A DNA stretch of 64,000 nt from Hydnum rufescens UP504 (GCA_014904985.1 MU129012.1:97421-161420), one strand, 5' to 3'. Positions 54,347 to 64,000 are shown, counted from the stretch's first letter. Numbers and translations: made by a program. The notes: generated by a model from the letters alone, not told the origin.

Positions 54347-54554
54347 CTTAGACCATAATATAAAATAATAAAAGCTATGTCAGTATAAGAATTTGAAGTG
54401 GTGCAAAAAGAGTAGCTTATGCTACTCTTTTTGCACTATTTGTACCTACTGAGACAAAACTCACCTTATGACCACACACCTGCAGCAGCGGGTGTGTGGT
54501 CATGTGTTTGCCTTTCTGGGCCATTGCTGGTGTGGTGTGTGTAGCTGTGCAATT
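54347..54554 (-). repeat. Array A4: core-proximal module 1
   Basis: Minus-strand intron about 54357-54464, with a hairpin whose arms read AAAAAGAGTAGC and GCTACTCTTTTT. The G-to-A variant (GAGTAGC) is shared with the first module of A1 and of A3, so module identity is inherited by position. The acceptor is altered. The first exon then reaches core 3. Confidence 0.8.
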
Positions 54555-55194
54555 CAATGCCGGCAATTGCCAGTACTCAAAAAGTGCCTAAGTGCTGGTG
54601 CTACAAACATAATACATATTAGTAGCAAGTATCTAGACATGGAATACATGCTATATAATAAGTATTTATCCAAAAATGCCAAGAAGAAGATGATAATAAG
54701 TCAGAGCTCACTGAGACATGATATGCCTAATTGCAAAGTGGATTGGGCCACTTCTATAGGTCAGAATTAGCCAAAATTGAAATATATTAATGGTATATAT
54801 GCACCCTACATGGGTGACTGATTATATTGGACGATCTGTCCATTTTTCGATTTTTCACACCCTCAATTCCCTAATTAGGGAATTGAGGGTGTGAAAAATC
54901 GAAAAATGGACAGATCGTCCAATATACTCAGTCGCCCATGTAGGGTGCATATATACCATTAATATATTTCAATTTTGGCTAATTCTGACCTATAGAAGTG
55001 GCCCAATCCACTTTGCAATTAGGCATATCATGTCTCAGTGAGCTCTGACTTATTATCATCTTCTTCTTGGCATTTTTGGATAAATACTTATTATATAGCA
55101 TGTATTCCATGTCTAGATACTTGCTACTAATATGTATTATGTTTGTAGCACCAGCACTTGGGCGCTTTCTGAGTACCAGCAATTGCTGGCATTG
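54555..55194. repeat. Palindromic core 3 (foldback, 640 bp)
   Basis: Arms of about 320 bp meet at CCCTAATTAGGG (about 54874). The inner 180 bp is almost perfectly complementary. Ends match cores 2 and 4. Both arms read outward into intron arrays. Each arm encodes the same meaningless ORF on opposite strands, as expected for a palindrome. Confidence 0.92.
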
Positions 55195-56589
55195 AGTTTG
55201 CATCTTCCTCTGCATCTCTGTTACCACAACAGGCAACTGCCTGGAAAGGCAACCACATGACCACACGCCTGCTGCTGCAGGTGTGTGGTCACAAGGTGAG
55301 TGTTTTTATTAATAGATACAAAAGTGAAAAAAGAGCAGCAAAAGCTGCTCTTTTTGTGCTGCTTTGAATTTTTAACTAATGTGTTGTTTATTATACTAGA
55401 TTGAGGCCTGCTCCAAGGCCCATGAAAGCCCACGAAATGACAAGGGCCCAAATGGCAATGCAACATGCAGAAACGTGCCAAACAGCAACACAACACACAG
55501 CAACACATCAAACAAGGGTGCAATGCACCAAACAGCAACACACCAAATGAGGATGCAACACATGGCAACATGATATGCAGAAACCCACCAAACAAGGACA
55601 TGACCATGCCAAATGAGCCACACACCCACCACAGCAGGTGTGTGGCACTATGTAAGGTGAGTCCCCACCCCCCCAGTAGCTACAGCTGCACAAAAAGAGC
55701 AGCAAAAGCTGCTCTTTTTGTGCTGCTTTGGAATATTTCACTAACGTGTGTTTACTTATTTTAGATTGAGGCCTCGTCTAATGCATGACGAGAGCCCAAA
55801 CAGCAATGCAATGCACAGAAACATGGCATGGCAATGTGACATACAGCAACATGACACAGCAACATGACACATGGCAGCGCGCCATGGCAATGCAACACAC
55901 GACAGCATGACATGGCAACGTGCCAAACAAGGGCACAACTGCATCAAATAATGCCCCAGGAATCACACACCCACCATGGCGGGTGTGTGGTTCTATATCA
56001 GGTGAGTCCCTTCCCCCCCCCACTCCAGTAGCTTCAGCCACACAAAAAGAGCAGCAAAAGCTGCTCTTTTTGCATGGTGCTTATTTCTTAACTAATTTAA
56101 ACATAGTATTTTGTAGGTTTCAACTTCTCTCATGAATGAATACCGACAAAGAACCTGCTGTAATCCCACTTATCGACACCCAAACAATGGGGGACCCATA
56201 TGAACTGCTGTGTGTACAAGCCCACATACACAGCCCCAGTACCCTACACCTGCCGCAGCGGGTGTGGGCACAAGGTATGTCTCATGTTTTGTTTTATTTC
56301 TTAGTCTTGTGGTGCAAAAGAGCAGCATAAGCTGCTCTTTTTGCACTGCATTCATGTTCTACTAATATTTTATTCCTTATTTATCTAGATCCTTGACCAG
56401 AATCCCCATGAGCCCCCAAGCAGAACCAGCTGAACAAGATGTGGCGAACAATAACTATGAACAAACCCCCACAAATGAAGACTGACCACTCGAGGGAGTG
56501 CCCAAAAGGAACTGGCCCCTGACTGCACTCGCTGTGGAGGGTATGGTGGGTATATGCAGGCGCATGACCTGCATAAACCATCCCCCCCT
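55195..56589 (+). repeat. Array A5: four intron modules, plus strand (left-arm type)
   Basis: Introns at 55296-55399, 55657-55764, 56002-56116 and 56275-56388, all GT-AG with the A5-GAGCAGC hairpin and a CTAAC/CTAAT branch site. Exon-like pieces are 257, 237 and 158 bp and rich in CAACATG/CAACACA repeats (codons for Asn, Thr, Met, Gln). Each ends in the exonic hairpin. The order corresponds to array A2 of the other copy. Confidence 0.88.
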
Positions 56590-56826
56590 GTGGTGGCAGA
56601 CCCCAGGGGGGATAATATGTATATAATTATAGTAGTAATAATAATAATAAATAAATATATAATCTAGCACAGCCATGGATTGGCTGAAATGAATCGGAAT
56701 GACCATATTTTGGCTGTATTTTGGCCATACTGTCTGGGGACCTATTAGGTACCATTTTCTGCCCTGAAAATGGTACCTAATTAGGTCCCCAATTTAACTG
56801 ACCAGCCTGCATTTTGGCCAATTCTG
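56590..56826. repeat. GGTACC hairpin plus AT-rich block (P3 unit), copy in A5
   Basis: An inverted counterpart of 44318-44520. The central hairpin is nearly perfect: arms around GGACCTATTAGGTACCATTT and its complement, near 56738-56792. Confidence 0.75.
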
Positions 56827-56962
56827 GGCCAGAAGGTTGACCAAAGTGCAAATCATAAAATGGCCATTTTGGCTGGAATAGTGATGGGACCTACTTAGGT
56901 ACCATTATCTGCCCCAGAAGTGGTACCTAACTAGGTAGGCTTAGATGACTGACCAAGGTGGG
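56827..56962 (-). repeat. Right terminal inverted repeat (136 bp)
   Basis: The reverse complement of 50897-51033. It contains the hairpin TAGGTACCATT...AGTGGTACCTA (56897-56935). Confidence 0.85.
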
Positions 56963-57580
56963 TTTGGGGTTGCAGGGCTTGGCTCAGGTTTGGGGTTGTG
57001 GGGTTTGGCTTGGGTTTGAGGTCAGGGGTTCACTGGGGTTCAAGTCCAAGATCTAGAAAAATAAGATGGTGTTAGTTAAAAATTAAAGCAGCACAAGAAG
57101 AGCAGCTTATGCTGCTCCTCTTGCACCATTAAATTTAAATTTAAAAAAACTCATCTTGTAGTGCCACACACCCACCACAGCAGGTGTGGTTCCTGGGGCC
57201 ATACATTGGGTGCATTCTCATCTGTTGTGTGCTCATTTGACATGTTGGTGTCTGTCACATGCTCATTTGATGTGTTGGTGTCTGTCATGTGCTCATTTGA
57301 TGCATTGTCATTTGGTGTGTTACTGTTTGCTGTATCACCATTTGGGCCCTTGTCATTTCACCAGGTTTTGTCAGATGCCATGATCTGGAAGAATAAATGA
57401 GCAGTTAGTAAAAGTATTCAAAGCAGTGCAAAAAGAGCAGCTTTTGCTGCTCTTTTTGTGCCATTGTATCTACTGATAAGGAAACTCACCTTGTGACCAC
57501 ACACCCACAATGGTGGGTGTGTGGTTGTTTGCTTGCCTTTCCAGGCAGTTGTTGTGGTAGGTCCAAGAAAGATGCAGACT
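56963..57580 (-). repeat. Array A6: two intron modules, minus strand
   Basis: Introns on the minus strand at 57053 to about 57152 (donor AC changed to AT on the + strand) and 57385-57489. Hairpins are at about 57095-57125 and 57427-57460. The exon between them carries a repeated GTGCTCATTTGA(T/C)GTGTTGGTGTCTGTC motif (57225-57300). They read outward from core 4. Confidence 0.8.
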
Positions 57581-58726
57581 CAATGCCAGCAATTGGTGGC
57601 ATGCAAAGAGCACCCAAGTGCTGGCACTACAAGCACAATACATATTAATAGGAAGTATCTAGGAAAAAATAAAGACTATATAGCAACTATTTTTGCAAAA
57701 AAAAAAAGAGAAAAGGATGATAATAATAAGGAAGAGCCCAATAAGGCATGACATGCCTACATTGCAAAGTGGATTGGGCCACTTCTATGGGTCAGAATTG
57801 GCCCAAATTTAAATATGTTGGTTGTATATATGTGTAATATAGTGTATTACATAATTAAGTTAGGACTCAAAAGTCATGTATATATGGCAGATTCCACAGA
57901 ATCAAAAATAGTTAACCTTTGCCCAGATCTTCATCACCTAGTGAGAAACCATGAACCCTGCTTCTGTCTCTGTCCTGCCTATCTGGCTGCTTGGTTGGCT
58001 TGCTAGTAGCCATTAATCACTAGCTGGGTCTTTCCTCTGGCCCCTGCAGTTGTCTGTCCCTGGATAACCTGCACAACAGTAAGTAGAGCATCTTCTCTAC
58101 TTGCTGACCCCTCCTTCTCCTTAGGCAGTGACTGTGCCACTTGGCCAGTCACTACATTATACCTCTTTCATTATCTCCCTTCCCTCACAACCTTTTCCCC
58201 TGGGCTCAGAGCAAAGCCAGTGCTTAGCTCTGTGTCCAGCTCCCCTGCCCAAAGCTAGTGCTGAGGGCAGTGTGATTGCCTCTTCATCTTATCCCCTTAT
58301 TCCCTCCCATCTGGCTCCCAACCTGTCAACTCTGCTTTGTCCAAGTATGACAACAAGTGCCCTCCTGAATCCAGGAAGCACTTCATTACAATATGCACCC
58401 TATGTGGGAATTGAGGGTGTGAAAAATTGAAAAATTGAAGGATCATCCAATATAATTAGTCACCCACATAGGGTGCATATATACAACCAACATACTTAAA
58501 TTTGGGCTGATTCTGACCCATAGAAGTCACCCAATCCACTTTGAAATGTAGGCATGTCATGCCTTATTGGGCTCTTCCTTATTATCATCATCCTTTTGTT
58601 TTTTTTTTTGTGAAAATAGTTGCTATATAGTCTGTATTTTCTCCCTAGATACTTCCTATTAATATGTATTGTGCTTGTAGTGCTGGCACTTGGGTGCTCT
58701 TTGCATGCCAGCAATTGCCAGCATTG
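57581..58726. repeat. Palindromic core 4, split by a solo LTR and missing its centre
   Basis: Left arm 57581-57832 and right arm about 58391-58726 match the arms of core 3. The solo LTR lies in the left arm. After the LTR the left arm jumps from GCACCCTATGTGGG straight to the right-arm sequence GAATTGAGGGTGTG, so the innermost part of the palindrome has been lost. Confidence 0.85.
57833..58390 (-). mobile_element. Solo LTR (family LTR-2), reverse copy, with ATATG target duplication
   Basis: 558 bp, flanked by ATATG at 57828-57832 and 58391-58395. It matches 41234-41778 in reverse. Removing it restores the ATATGCACCCTA sequence of the other cores. Confidence 0.9.
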
Positions 58727-59705
58727 AGTTGCATCTCTTACCACCAAACAGGCCACCACCTAGAAACCCAGGCCAATGACCATGCACCCACAGCAGCAGG
58801 TGTGGTCATTCAAGGTAAGTTTTCTTTTTACTGTAGTAGATACAATGGCACAAAAAGAGCAGCAAAAGTTGCTCTTTTTGTGCTACTTTGAATTTATTTA
58901 CTGACCACCTTTTAATTAGTTCTAGGGTATGGCATAGCATCCAATGAAACCCCCCCCAAATGAGACCCAATCAACCAGGGGCCCCAGTGGCAACACACAA
59001 AATGAAACAAAGCCAAACACAATGAAACAGCACCAAATGAAAACATGAGAGGTGGCCATGCACTGCCACAGTGGCCACACAAACTGCACACCCACTACAG
59101 TGAGTGTGTTGTTCTATATAAGATAAGTGCACCCCTACAGCACAAAAAGAGCAGCAAATGCTGCTCTTTTGGCACTGGTTTTAATTTTTTTAACTGATAC
59201 ATCCTTTATTCTAGGCTGCCACAAATGAAGACTGGTGAAATGAGTGCCCCCCAAAATGATAACCTGCCCACAAAGCAAAGGCCACCAATGACAATGCACC
59301 AAATGAAGACATGAGACAACACCACAACCCATATGAACCACACACCCACTATGGGGGGTGTGTGGTTCTATAGAAGGTAAGTACCATTGGATACCTGCAA
59401 CAGCACAAAAAGAGCAGCCCTGCTGCTCTTTTTCACTGGTTTGAATTTTTAACTAACATATTTATTATTCTAGGTTATCACCTGACATGAAGACTCACCA
59501 AATGAACCCCCCCTGTGGAAATGACAATGCCCCACCAAACAAAAACTACAAATATGACCAGCCAAGGAACACCCACCAGACCCAACTTGGGAATGGGAAC
59601 ACATGACACAAGGACCATGGAACCCCCAGACAAACCACACCTGCTGAAGCAGGTGTGTGGCAATCTCAAGGTGAGTACCCCCCACCTTTATGCACCTGAG
59701 GCAAT
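58727..59705 (+). repeat. Array A7: three intron modules plus an orphan donor, plus strand
   Basis: Introns at 58815-58925, about 59123-59214 (donor AT instead of GT) and 59377-59473, with hairpins at about 58849-58885, 59143-59175 and 59404-59432. A fourth donor (GTGAGT at 59671) follows the last exonic hairpin, but the intron is replaced by a GGTACC-type hairpin (59713-59740) and unrelated sequence. The array is truncated there. Confidence 0.82.
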
Positions 59706-60360
59706 CACATTAAGGTACCTAGTTAGGTAGGATATTCTATATAGGTACATCTTATCTAAGTAGGTCTAATCTATATGAGTTTGCTGGGGTTGCTCTCGGT
59801 TCTGTGCTTGAAAAATCAGGCTTGCTAGGGCATATTTTTTGGCACTGGGTCCCCCTCAAAAATATCGGGGGTTCGGGGCAGTAGCCCCCAAGAAGCTCTG
59901 GGGATGGAGGTCTGGGTAAACCTGAAAATGGCCTATGGAAGCCCCACCATGGCTTGGGTAAGCCTGTGTTAGCTTCTGAGAGGGCTGGGTGAGCTTTTGG
60001 TCCAGAATCAAAGCTTTGGGCTCACCCTGGTCTTACTTCGGTCTCACTTTCCCCTTCACAAGGTCACCCATCCCTACTCTTGTCTCTCCCAACCCTTCCT
60101 GGGCAACCCCACTACTATACTAGCTAGACAATGCCTTACCATAGGATCCTGTCTTCTACTGTTGATCTTGATAATTGTTTCACTATCCATACCATGCGCT
60201 GTTGTGTTTTTTGTCTTTCTCTTTCCCCAAGGGAGTGGGAAGCAGAACGGGACTCACATAAATGAATGTCCTTGTGCTTCCAACTTCACTACCATGAGCT
60301 CACCACCTTCAAGGTAATATTAACCCATTCGAACTCCATTTGGGTGGATGCAAATCATAA
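59706..60360. other. Spacer between the repeat domain and the GRF gene
   Basis: TAGGTACC-type hairpin remnants (59713-59770), then G-rich sequence with no module. An ORF at 59997-60317 has one hydrophobic stretch and could be an upstream exon, but nothing supports it. Confidence 0.4.
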
Positions 60361-61316
60361 TGTCAAACATTGTTTTCTTCCCCATCATCTGATTTGATTA
60401 TGGAGGTTTGGGTACAGAAGTACAATGTCACCTTTAGGGACAATGAGCCATTGTGCCATTGTTCAGTTGCTGGTGAGCCCCATCTAGTTAATTTTGCACT
60501 CTCACATCTTAAAATCCCATATCCCTCAAACAGTGAGACTTGTTTCAATCCCAGGGGGTGAAAATAAGGGAAAGCACTTCTATGTGTGTGGCAGACAGAA
60601 TGAGTGTGACTTTCTATGTGCATTAACACCATTATTTCCTCTTCTCCACTTTTACAATTCTTTCTTTCAGACTGGGTTTGTCTCACGATGATGTGGCAGT
60701 TGATGTGGTTGACAATTGGATGTCTTGCATCTATTAGGCTGAGCAACCACCCCAGAATCATCATCGTTTGATGGTACATCACACCGCCAGTCTGCAAGCA
60801 AGAGGGGTAGCTGGGGAGTAGGTGAAGATGATGAGTTCAGTACAAGTCCAAGAGCCTCCACGCCCAGTATGTACTGATTTCCATCCTTTGTATTTGGGCT
60901 GACCTAGGGTTGTAACCTCTCAGATTCTCCCTCAAAGTGCAGGCTCAAACCCTCAGCATCCACTATGCCAGCATCTCCAAAGGCTACACCCTCAAATCCA
61001 TCTTCACCCATCAAGTTGGGAGCCAGTTTAGCTTCATCATCAGTTCCCACTGCGATGGACACTGGCATAGGTCCATTAGGGGGTGGAGTGTCTGAGGTCG
61101 TGGGGCTCTAATTTTCTTGTTTCAATTGCCAATTCTCATGATTTCTTTTCATAGGTTACTATGCTCCTCAAACAAATGAAGCTTGAACTCGCCAGTACTC
61201 AATTAGAGATTGCTGCCCTTCGATGTGAAGTTACTGGACTAGGTAGGGATGTGTCTGGGGTGTGGGGCGATGTTGGAGAGCTCCATAACCTCCTTACCGA
61301 TGATGGCATTGAGTAA
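60361..61316 (+). CDS. GRF-type zinc-finger protein with C-terminal coiled coil (multi-exon)
   Basis: Exon 1 (about 60377-60640) encodes PLCHCSVAG, a spacer, then NPRG and, after a one-base shift in a GGGGG run near 60558, ENKGKHFYVCGRQNECDFL. This is the GRF zinc finger (CxC...NxGKxFYxC...CxFF-like), which binds single-stranded nucleic acid in other proteins. A middle part (about 60670-61110) is low-complexity with unclear frame. The last exon (61155-61316), after a CATAG acceptor, encodes MLLKQMKLELASTQLEIAAL and ends LLTDDGIE, a short amphipathic coiled coil, stop TAA at 61314. Short GRF plus coil proteins are common and often repeat-associated in fungi. Its role here is unknown. Confidence 0.6.
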
Positions 61317-62040
61317 CTAGTTGGCAACATGTCTGCATTGTGTTCCACCTCGTGCTTCATGAGGCAAAACCCAGTGTTGCTGTGCCTCTCTTGGAGCGTT
61401 CTCATTCTCTCATATGCCTCATGCTTTCCTCTTCTTTCTTTTGTGTCATCTTCTGTGTTGCCCAGTATTTGTTCTTCATTTTCAACTGCTCATGCTGCAA
61501 TTGATGGCCATACTGTGATCAGTGCACATGGAGAACCGGCGAAAGTGACAGCTGTTCCCGAATGCCACAGTTTAGTGTTCCAGGATAGGTGTGAGTTCAA
61601 ACTCTTTCTGACATGTTAACAAGTAGCCATCCAGAATGAGTGTGAGGCTGTTGGCATCGTATTGGAAATTCAAATTCACTGGAATGGGAATCCCATACAC
61701 AGCATCCACATGCACAACATGGTCAAGATACTGTAGTCCACATTTCGAACCCACCCACCTCTACAACACTAGAACCTCCTCTACATACCCTGTCACATCC
61801 TTTCCACTGTAAGGAGACTTCCCAATGTCCCCAGCATCCACAAGTTCAATGCGATGGAAACCATATCATACATATATCTTCCTCCTTGACCTCAACACTA
61901 CCACCCTCAGCAAGTGGCTCCTCAAATCCACATACTTCCCACCACCAGGATCTTCAGGTGGCTGCGGCCTCATTGCATTCATGAAGCAAGGTGTATCATG
62001 AGCTGTGAACCCAGCCACCTCCATTTGCCTCAAATATTTC
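61317..62040. other. Region between GRF and KDZ genes
   Basis: CpG-poor. ORFs on both strands (61329-61619 plus, 61572-61754 minus) show no family motif. Parts could be the 5' exons of the next gene. Confidence 0.4.
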
Positions 62041-64000
62041 CCCCTGTCATTCTACTCGCCCTTCAGTGAAGCAGCGAGGGCCAGGAGGATTACAAGAGAA
62101 AGTGGACCTTCTTGGAAATGCAGCATTACATATTCCCTCTGATCCATCAGTCCCTGACTTCATCTGCAATGCATTCCAGTCACTGCAGGCTGACTCTCTG
62201 CAATCTTCCTCTCCTTCAGGGAACCCACTGTCACTGCATTGGCCTCACCCTAGCCAAAAATACTCCTGACACTCCAGTGGCATTGATATCAACATGGAAC
62301 TTGAACAACTTGGCTTCAGTACCTTGTTCTTGGAGACTGTTGGAATTCCTGCCGCATTTTCAGATCTTCCCATCCCTCCAAAAATCACTCCAGCCAATAA
62401 CATCCACAAACCCCCTATTATACCAAAAAAACCAAAGTTACATGAACAACATGGATGACTATGATGAGATGTTAATTTTGGTGAGACATGGCTGTATAGG
62501 TCAATTGATGCTTCCACCACATGTTCATCTCCCCTGGCAGCCTTGTCTGCAGGCCCGGAGCACAATGAATGTTTGCTTGGTTTTGGGAATGGAGGTCCTG
62601 CATGCCTTGATTCTGCATTATCACAACTGGTCAATTCTACTTCTTGGAGTCCTATCACAACATTGAATAATGAAGGGCTGAACCAAATATTCACTGATGA
62701 AGTCCCTATATCTACCAAACAATCCAAGTCATGCAACTTGACATCACATGCAACCTTGGCATAGCAGTGGAATGACCTCATTCCTCATCTTATCGTTCCA
62801 TTTTCAAGATGCATTGCTGCAACAAATTGGGATTCTTGGATGCCATTCAATGCCCATTTGCCAGCATGTGATGGTGATAAGGGATGCCACACAAGGACCT
62901 TGAAGATTACTTGTGTTCATCTCAAAAGTATGTGCCCATGGATCATTTCCAAATATGAGTGTTTATCTTCAGTCATTTCTATGTAGGTATTCACAAAATC
63001 ACTTTATCTGTCTGCAACTGCTGCCCAGCAGCTCTCCTTCTTCTCGAACTTGGCCTTTTCCCCTCAGCCCTGTACATCCTATGCTCACAGTTGACCTGGA
63101 TCTTCTCGACTTTACATTGACAGTCTTCAAAGTAGAGCAACCCAATATCCATGGGTGGGTGAGTTCCTTGCAGAGATTTTTATGGAAACAGGGACATGTT
63201 TTGGAAGGCGATGTACAAACTCATCCTGATATTCCAAACTATACTGCCTTTTTTTCATGTACCCTCCCTAATAGGATACGCTTCAACAGCATTTCAGGAA
63301 AGCATTGCAATATTACAACATCTTAGTCAGTTCAATGGAAGAAGTTGTGAATAATGCAGTCATACTGGCGAGGAAGCAGAAGCAGGAGAGTACATCTCTC
63401 CCCAATCAGGTTCTGTCAGATCATGTGACAAGTGCTGTGCCAGCAGTCTCTGGTCAATTGCCCTTGGCAGCTCCGTTGTCTTTAACTTACTTGCAATCCT
63501 CCTCATTCAAATCATCATCTTTGCCTTCACTCAAACCATCATCTTTGCATCACTCATCGCCTGTCCCTTTGTTGTCTCCACCCCAGCTGCCTTCACTGAC
63601 ACCACCACCCGAAGGACGATTGCCTGTTTTGTCACTGCCCAGAGGATAACTACCCATATCGTCACTGCCTGAAGGATGATCATCCCAATTACAAACTTCA
63701 TTGCCTTCATTAGATGATCTGGCAGAAAATCCCTATACTCATTTGTATCACACAGACCTGGAAGACCACAAGCCAACTGTAAACAATACTCGCCCTAGTA
63801 TATACCTCCAGTATCACTGCCCAGCCTGCTTTGGAGGAGTCAAATACCCAAAGGATGGCCGGTACGTACTTTTGTGCAACACTTTATGTTGTTAAGTCTT
63901 CAATATTGACTCTACCAACTCCAGGCCATGCATATTTGTTGCCAGTGACGGATGCACTACGCAATGGCAACAGCAAGATAGATATGACAGGCAAGACTAC
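62041..64000 (+). CDS. KDZ-type (Kyakuja-Dileera-Zisupton) transposase gene, N-terminal part, runs off the window
   Basis: Unresolved, probably disordered 5' exons (about 62296-62760) precede WNDLIPHLIVPFSRCIAAT (62771), ACDGDKGCHTRTLKITCVHL, ITLSVCNCCPAALLLLELGLFP, MLTVDLDLLDFTLTVF, DTLQQHFRKALQYYNIL and YLQYHCPACFGGVKYPKDG, then FVASDGCTTQWQQQDRYD at the edge. This succession (W..LIP, Cys cluster, LFP, VDLxLLxF, RxxFxxALxYY, CPxCFGG, then an Asp-containing block) is the pattern I associate with basidiomycete KDZ transposases and their Cys-cluster region. Introns are short. At least one shift occurs near 63065. The catalytic domain lies beyond 64000. It may be a degraded copy. Confidence 0.55.

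Larger units (their letters stand above)
50897..56962. mobile_element. Complete 6.07-kb terminal-inverted-repeat element with divergent intron arrays
   Basis: It is bounded by 137-bp inverted repeats that begin CCCACCTTGGTCAGTCATCT. In order: left TIR, hairpin-only block, seven minus-strand intron modules (A4), palindromic core 3, four plus-strand modules (A5), a GGTACC hairpin block, right TIR. No transposase, helicase, RT or other enzyme is visible. A hAT MITE (53622-54346) and a solo LTR (52833-53290) are later insertions; without them and their duplications it is about 4.87 kb. No target duplication is evident at the outer ends. It is strongly CpG-depleted. The superfamily is unknown to me. 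Confidence 0.75.

Noticed and set aside
43222..59705. CRISPR-like array of palindromic repeats
   Set aside because: Repeats are eukaryotic intron/exon modules with splice signals. Spacers are homologous to each other and there are no cas genes.
61572..61754. Minus-strand ORF as a gene
   Set aside because: No motif and no splice context was found. It lies opposite possible 5' exons of the KDZ gene.

Overview
The window is nuclear DNA from a filamentous basidiomycete, most likely an Agaricomycete. The evidence is many 45-65 bp GT-AG introns, a five-domain AROM polypeptide, ALG10 and URB2 orthologues, a KDZ-type transposon gene, and dense LTR and foldback repeats. No rRNA, tRNA, CRISPR array or prokaryotic feature was found.

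Layout. 1-2376: one arm of an unusual repeat element (array A1), interrupted by a solo LTR. 2377-7079: a Ty1/Copia retrotransposon on the minus strand with 72-bp LTRs. 7084-26095: a gene-dense, CpG-containing core. It holds a large conserved multi-pass membrane protein (+), AROM (-), URB2 (-), ALG10 (+) and a TLC-domain protein (-). 26673-30122: a coiled-coil/disordered protein (-) whose 5' part lies in a 1-kb tandem duplication. 30140-30492: a TA-flanked MITE. About 30.5-33.7 kb: coding-like pieces without a clear gene. 33.7-38.6 kb: two tandem paralogues of a glycosylated membrane protein. 39.9-59.7 kb: a CpG-poor repeat domain. 60.4-64 kb: a GRF zinc-finger gene and the start of a KDZ transposase gene that runs off the window.

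The striking part is the repeat system at 43-59.7 kb and 1-2376. About 37 copies of a roughly 105-bp intron-like unit (GTRAGT donor, a 16-bp-stem hairpin, a CTAAC/CTAAT branch site, a TAG acceptor) alternate with short exon-like pieces. Most of these pieces end in a second hairpin just before the donor. The units point outward on both strands from about 640-bp near-perfect palindromic cores (46.8-47.4, 54.55-55.2 and 57.6-58.7 kb; a fourth core lies at 42.5-43.05 kb). One copy is bounded by 137-bp terminal inverted repeats (50897-56962, 6.07 kb). Arms in different copies are collinear, so this looks like a defined mobile or gene-like element with divergent multi-intron transcription units and no visible transposase. 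It has served as a target for two hAT-type MITEs and several solo LTRs, most with clean target duplications and reconstructable empty sites.

Two cautions. First, AROM, URB2, the 7-12 kb gene and the GRF gene all carry single-base frameshifts, and the two halves of the 28-30 kb duplication differ mostly by single-base indels. Uncorrected long-read errors explain this better than loss of essential genes. Second, the repeat domain shows heavy CpG to TpG/CpA decay, while array A1, the Copia element and one solo LTR keep their CpGs. Insertions can therefore be ordered in time.
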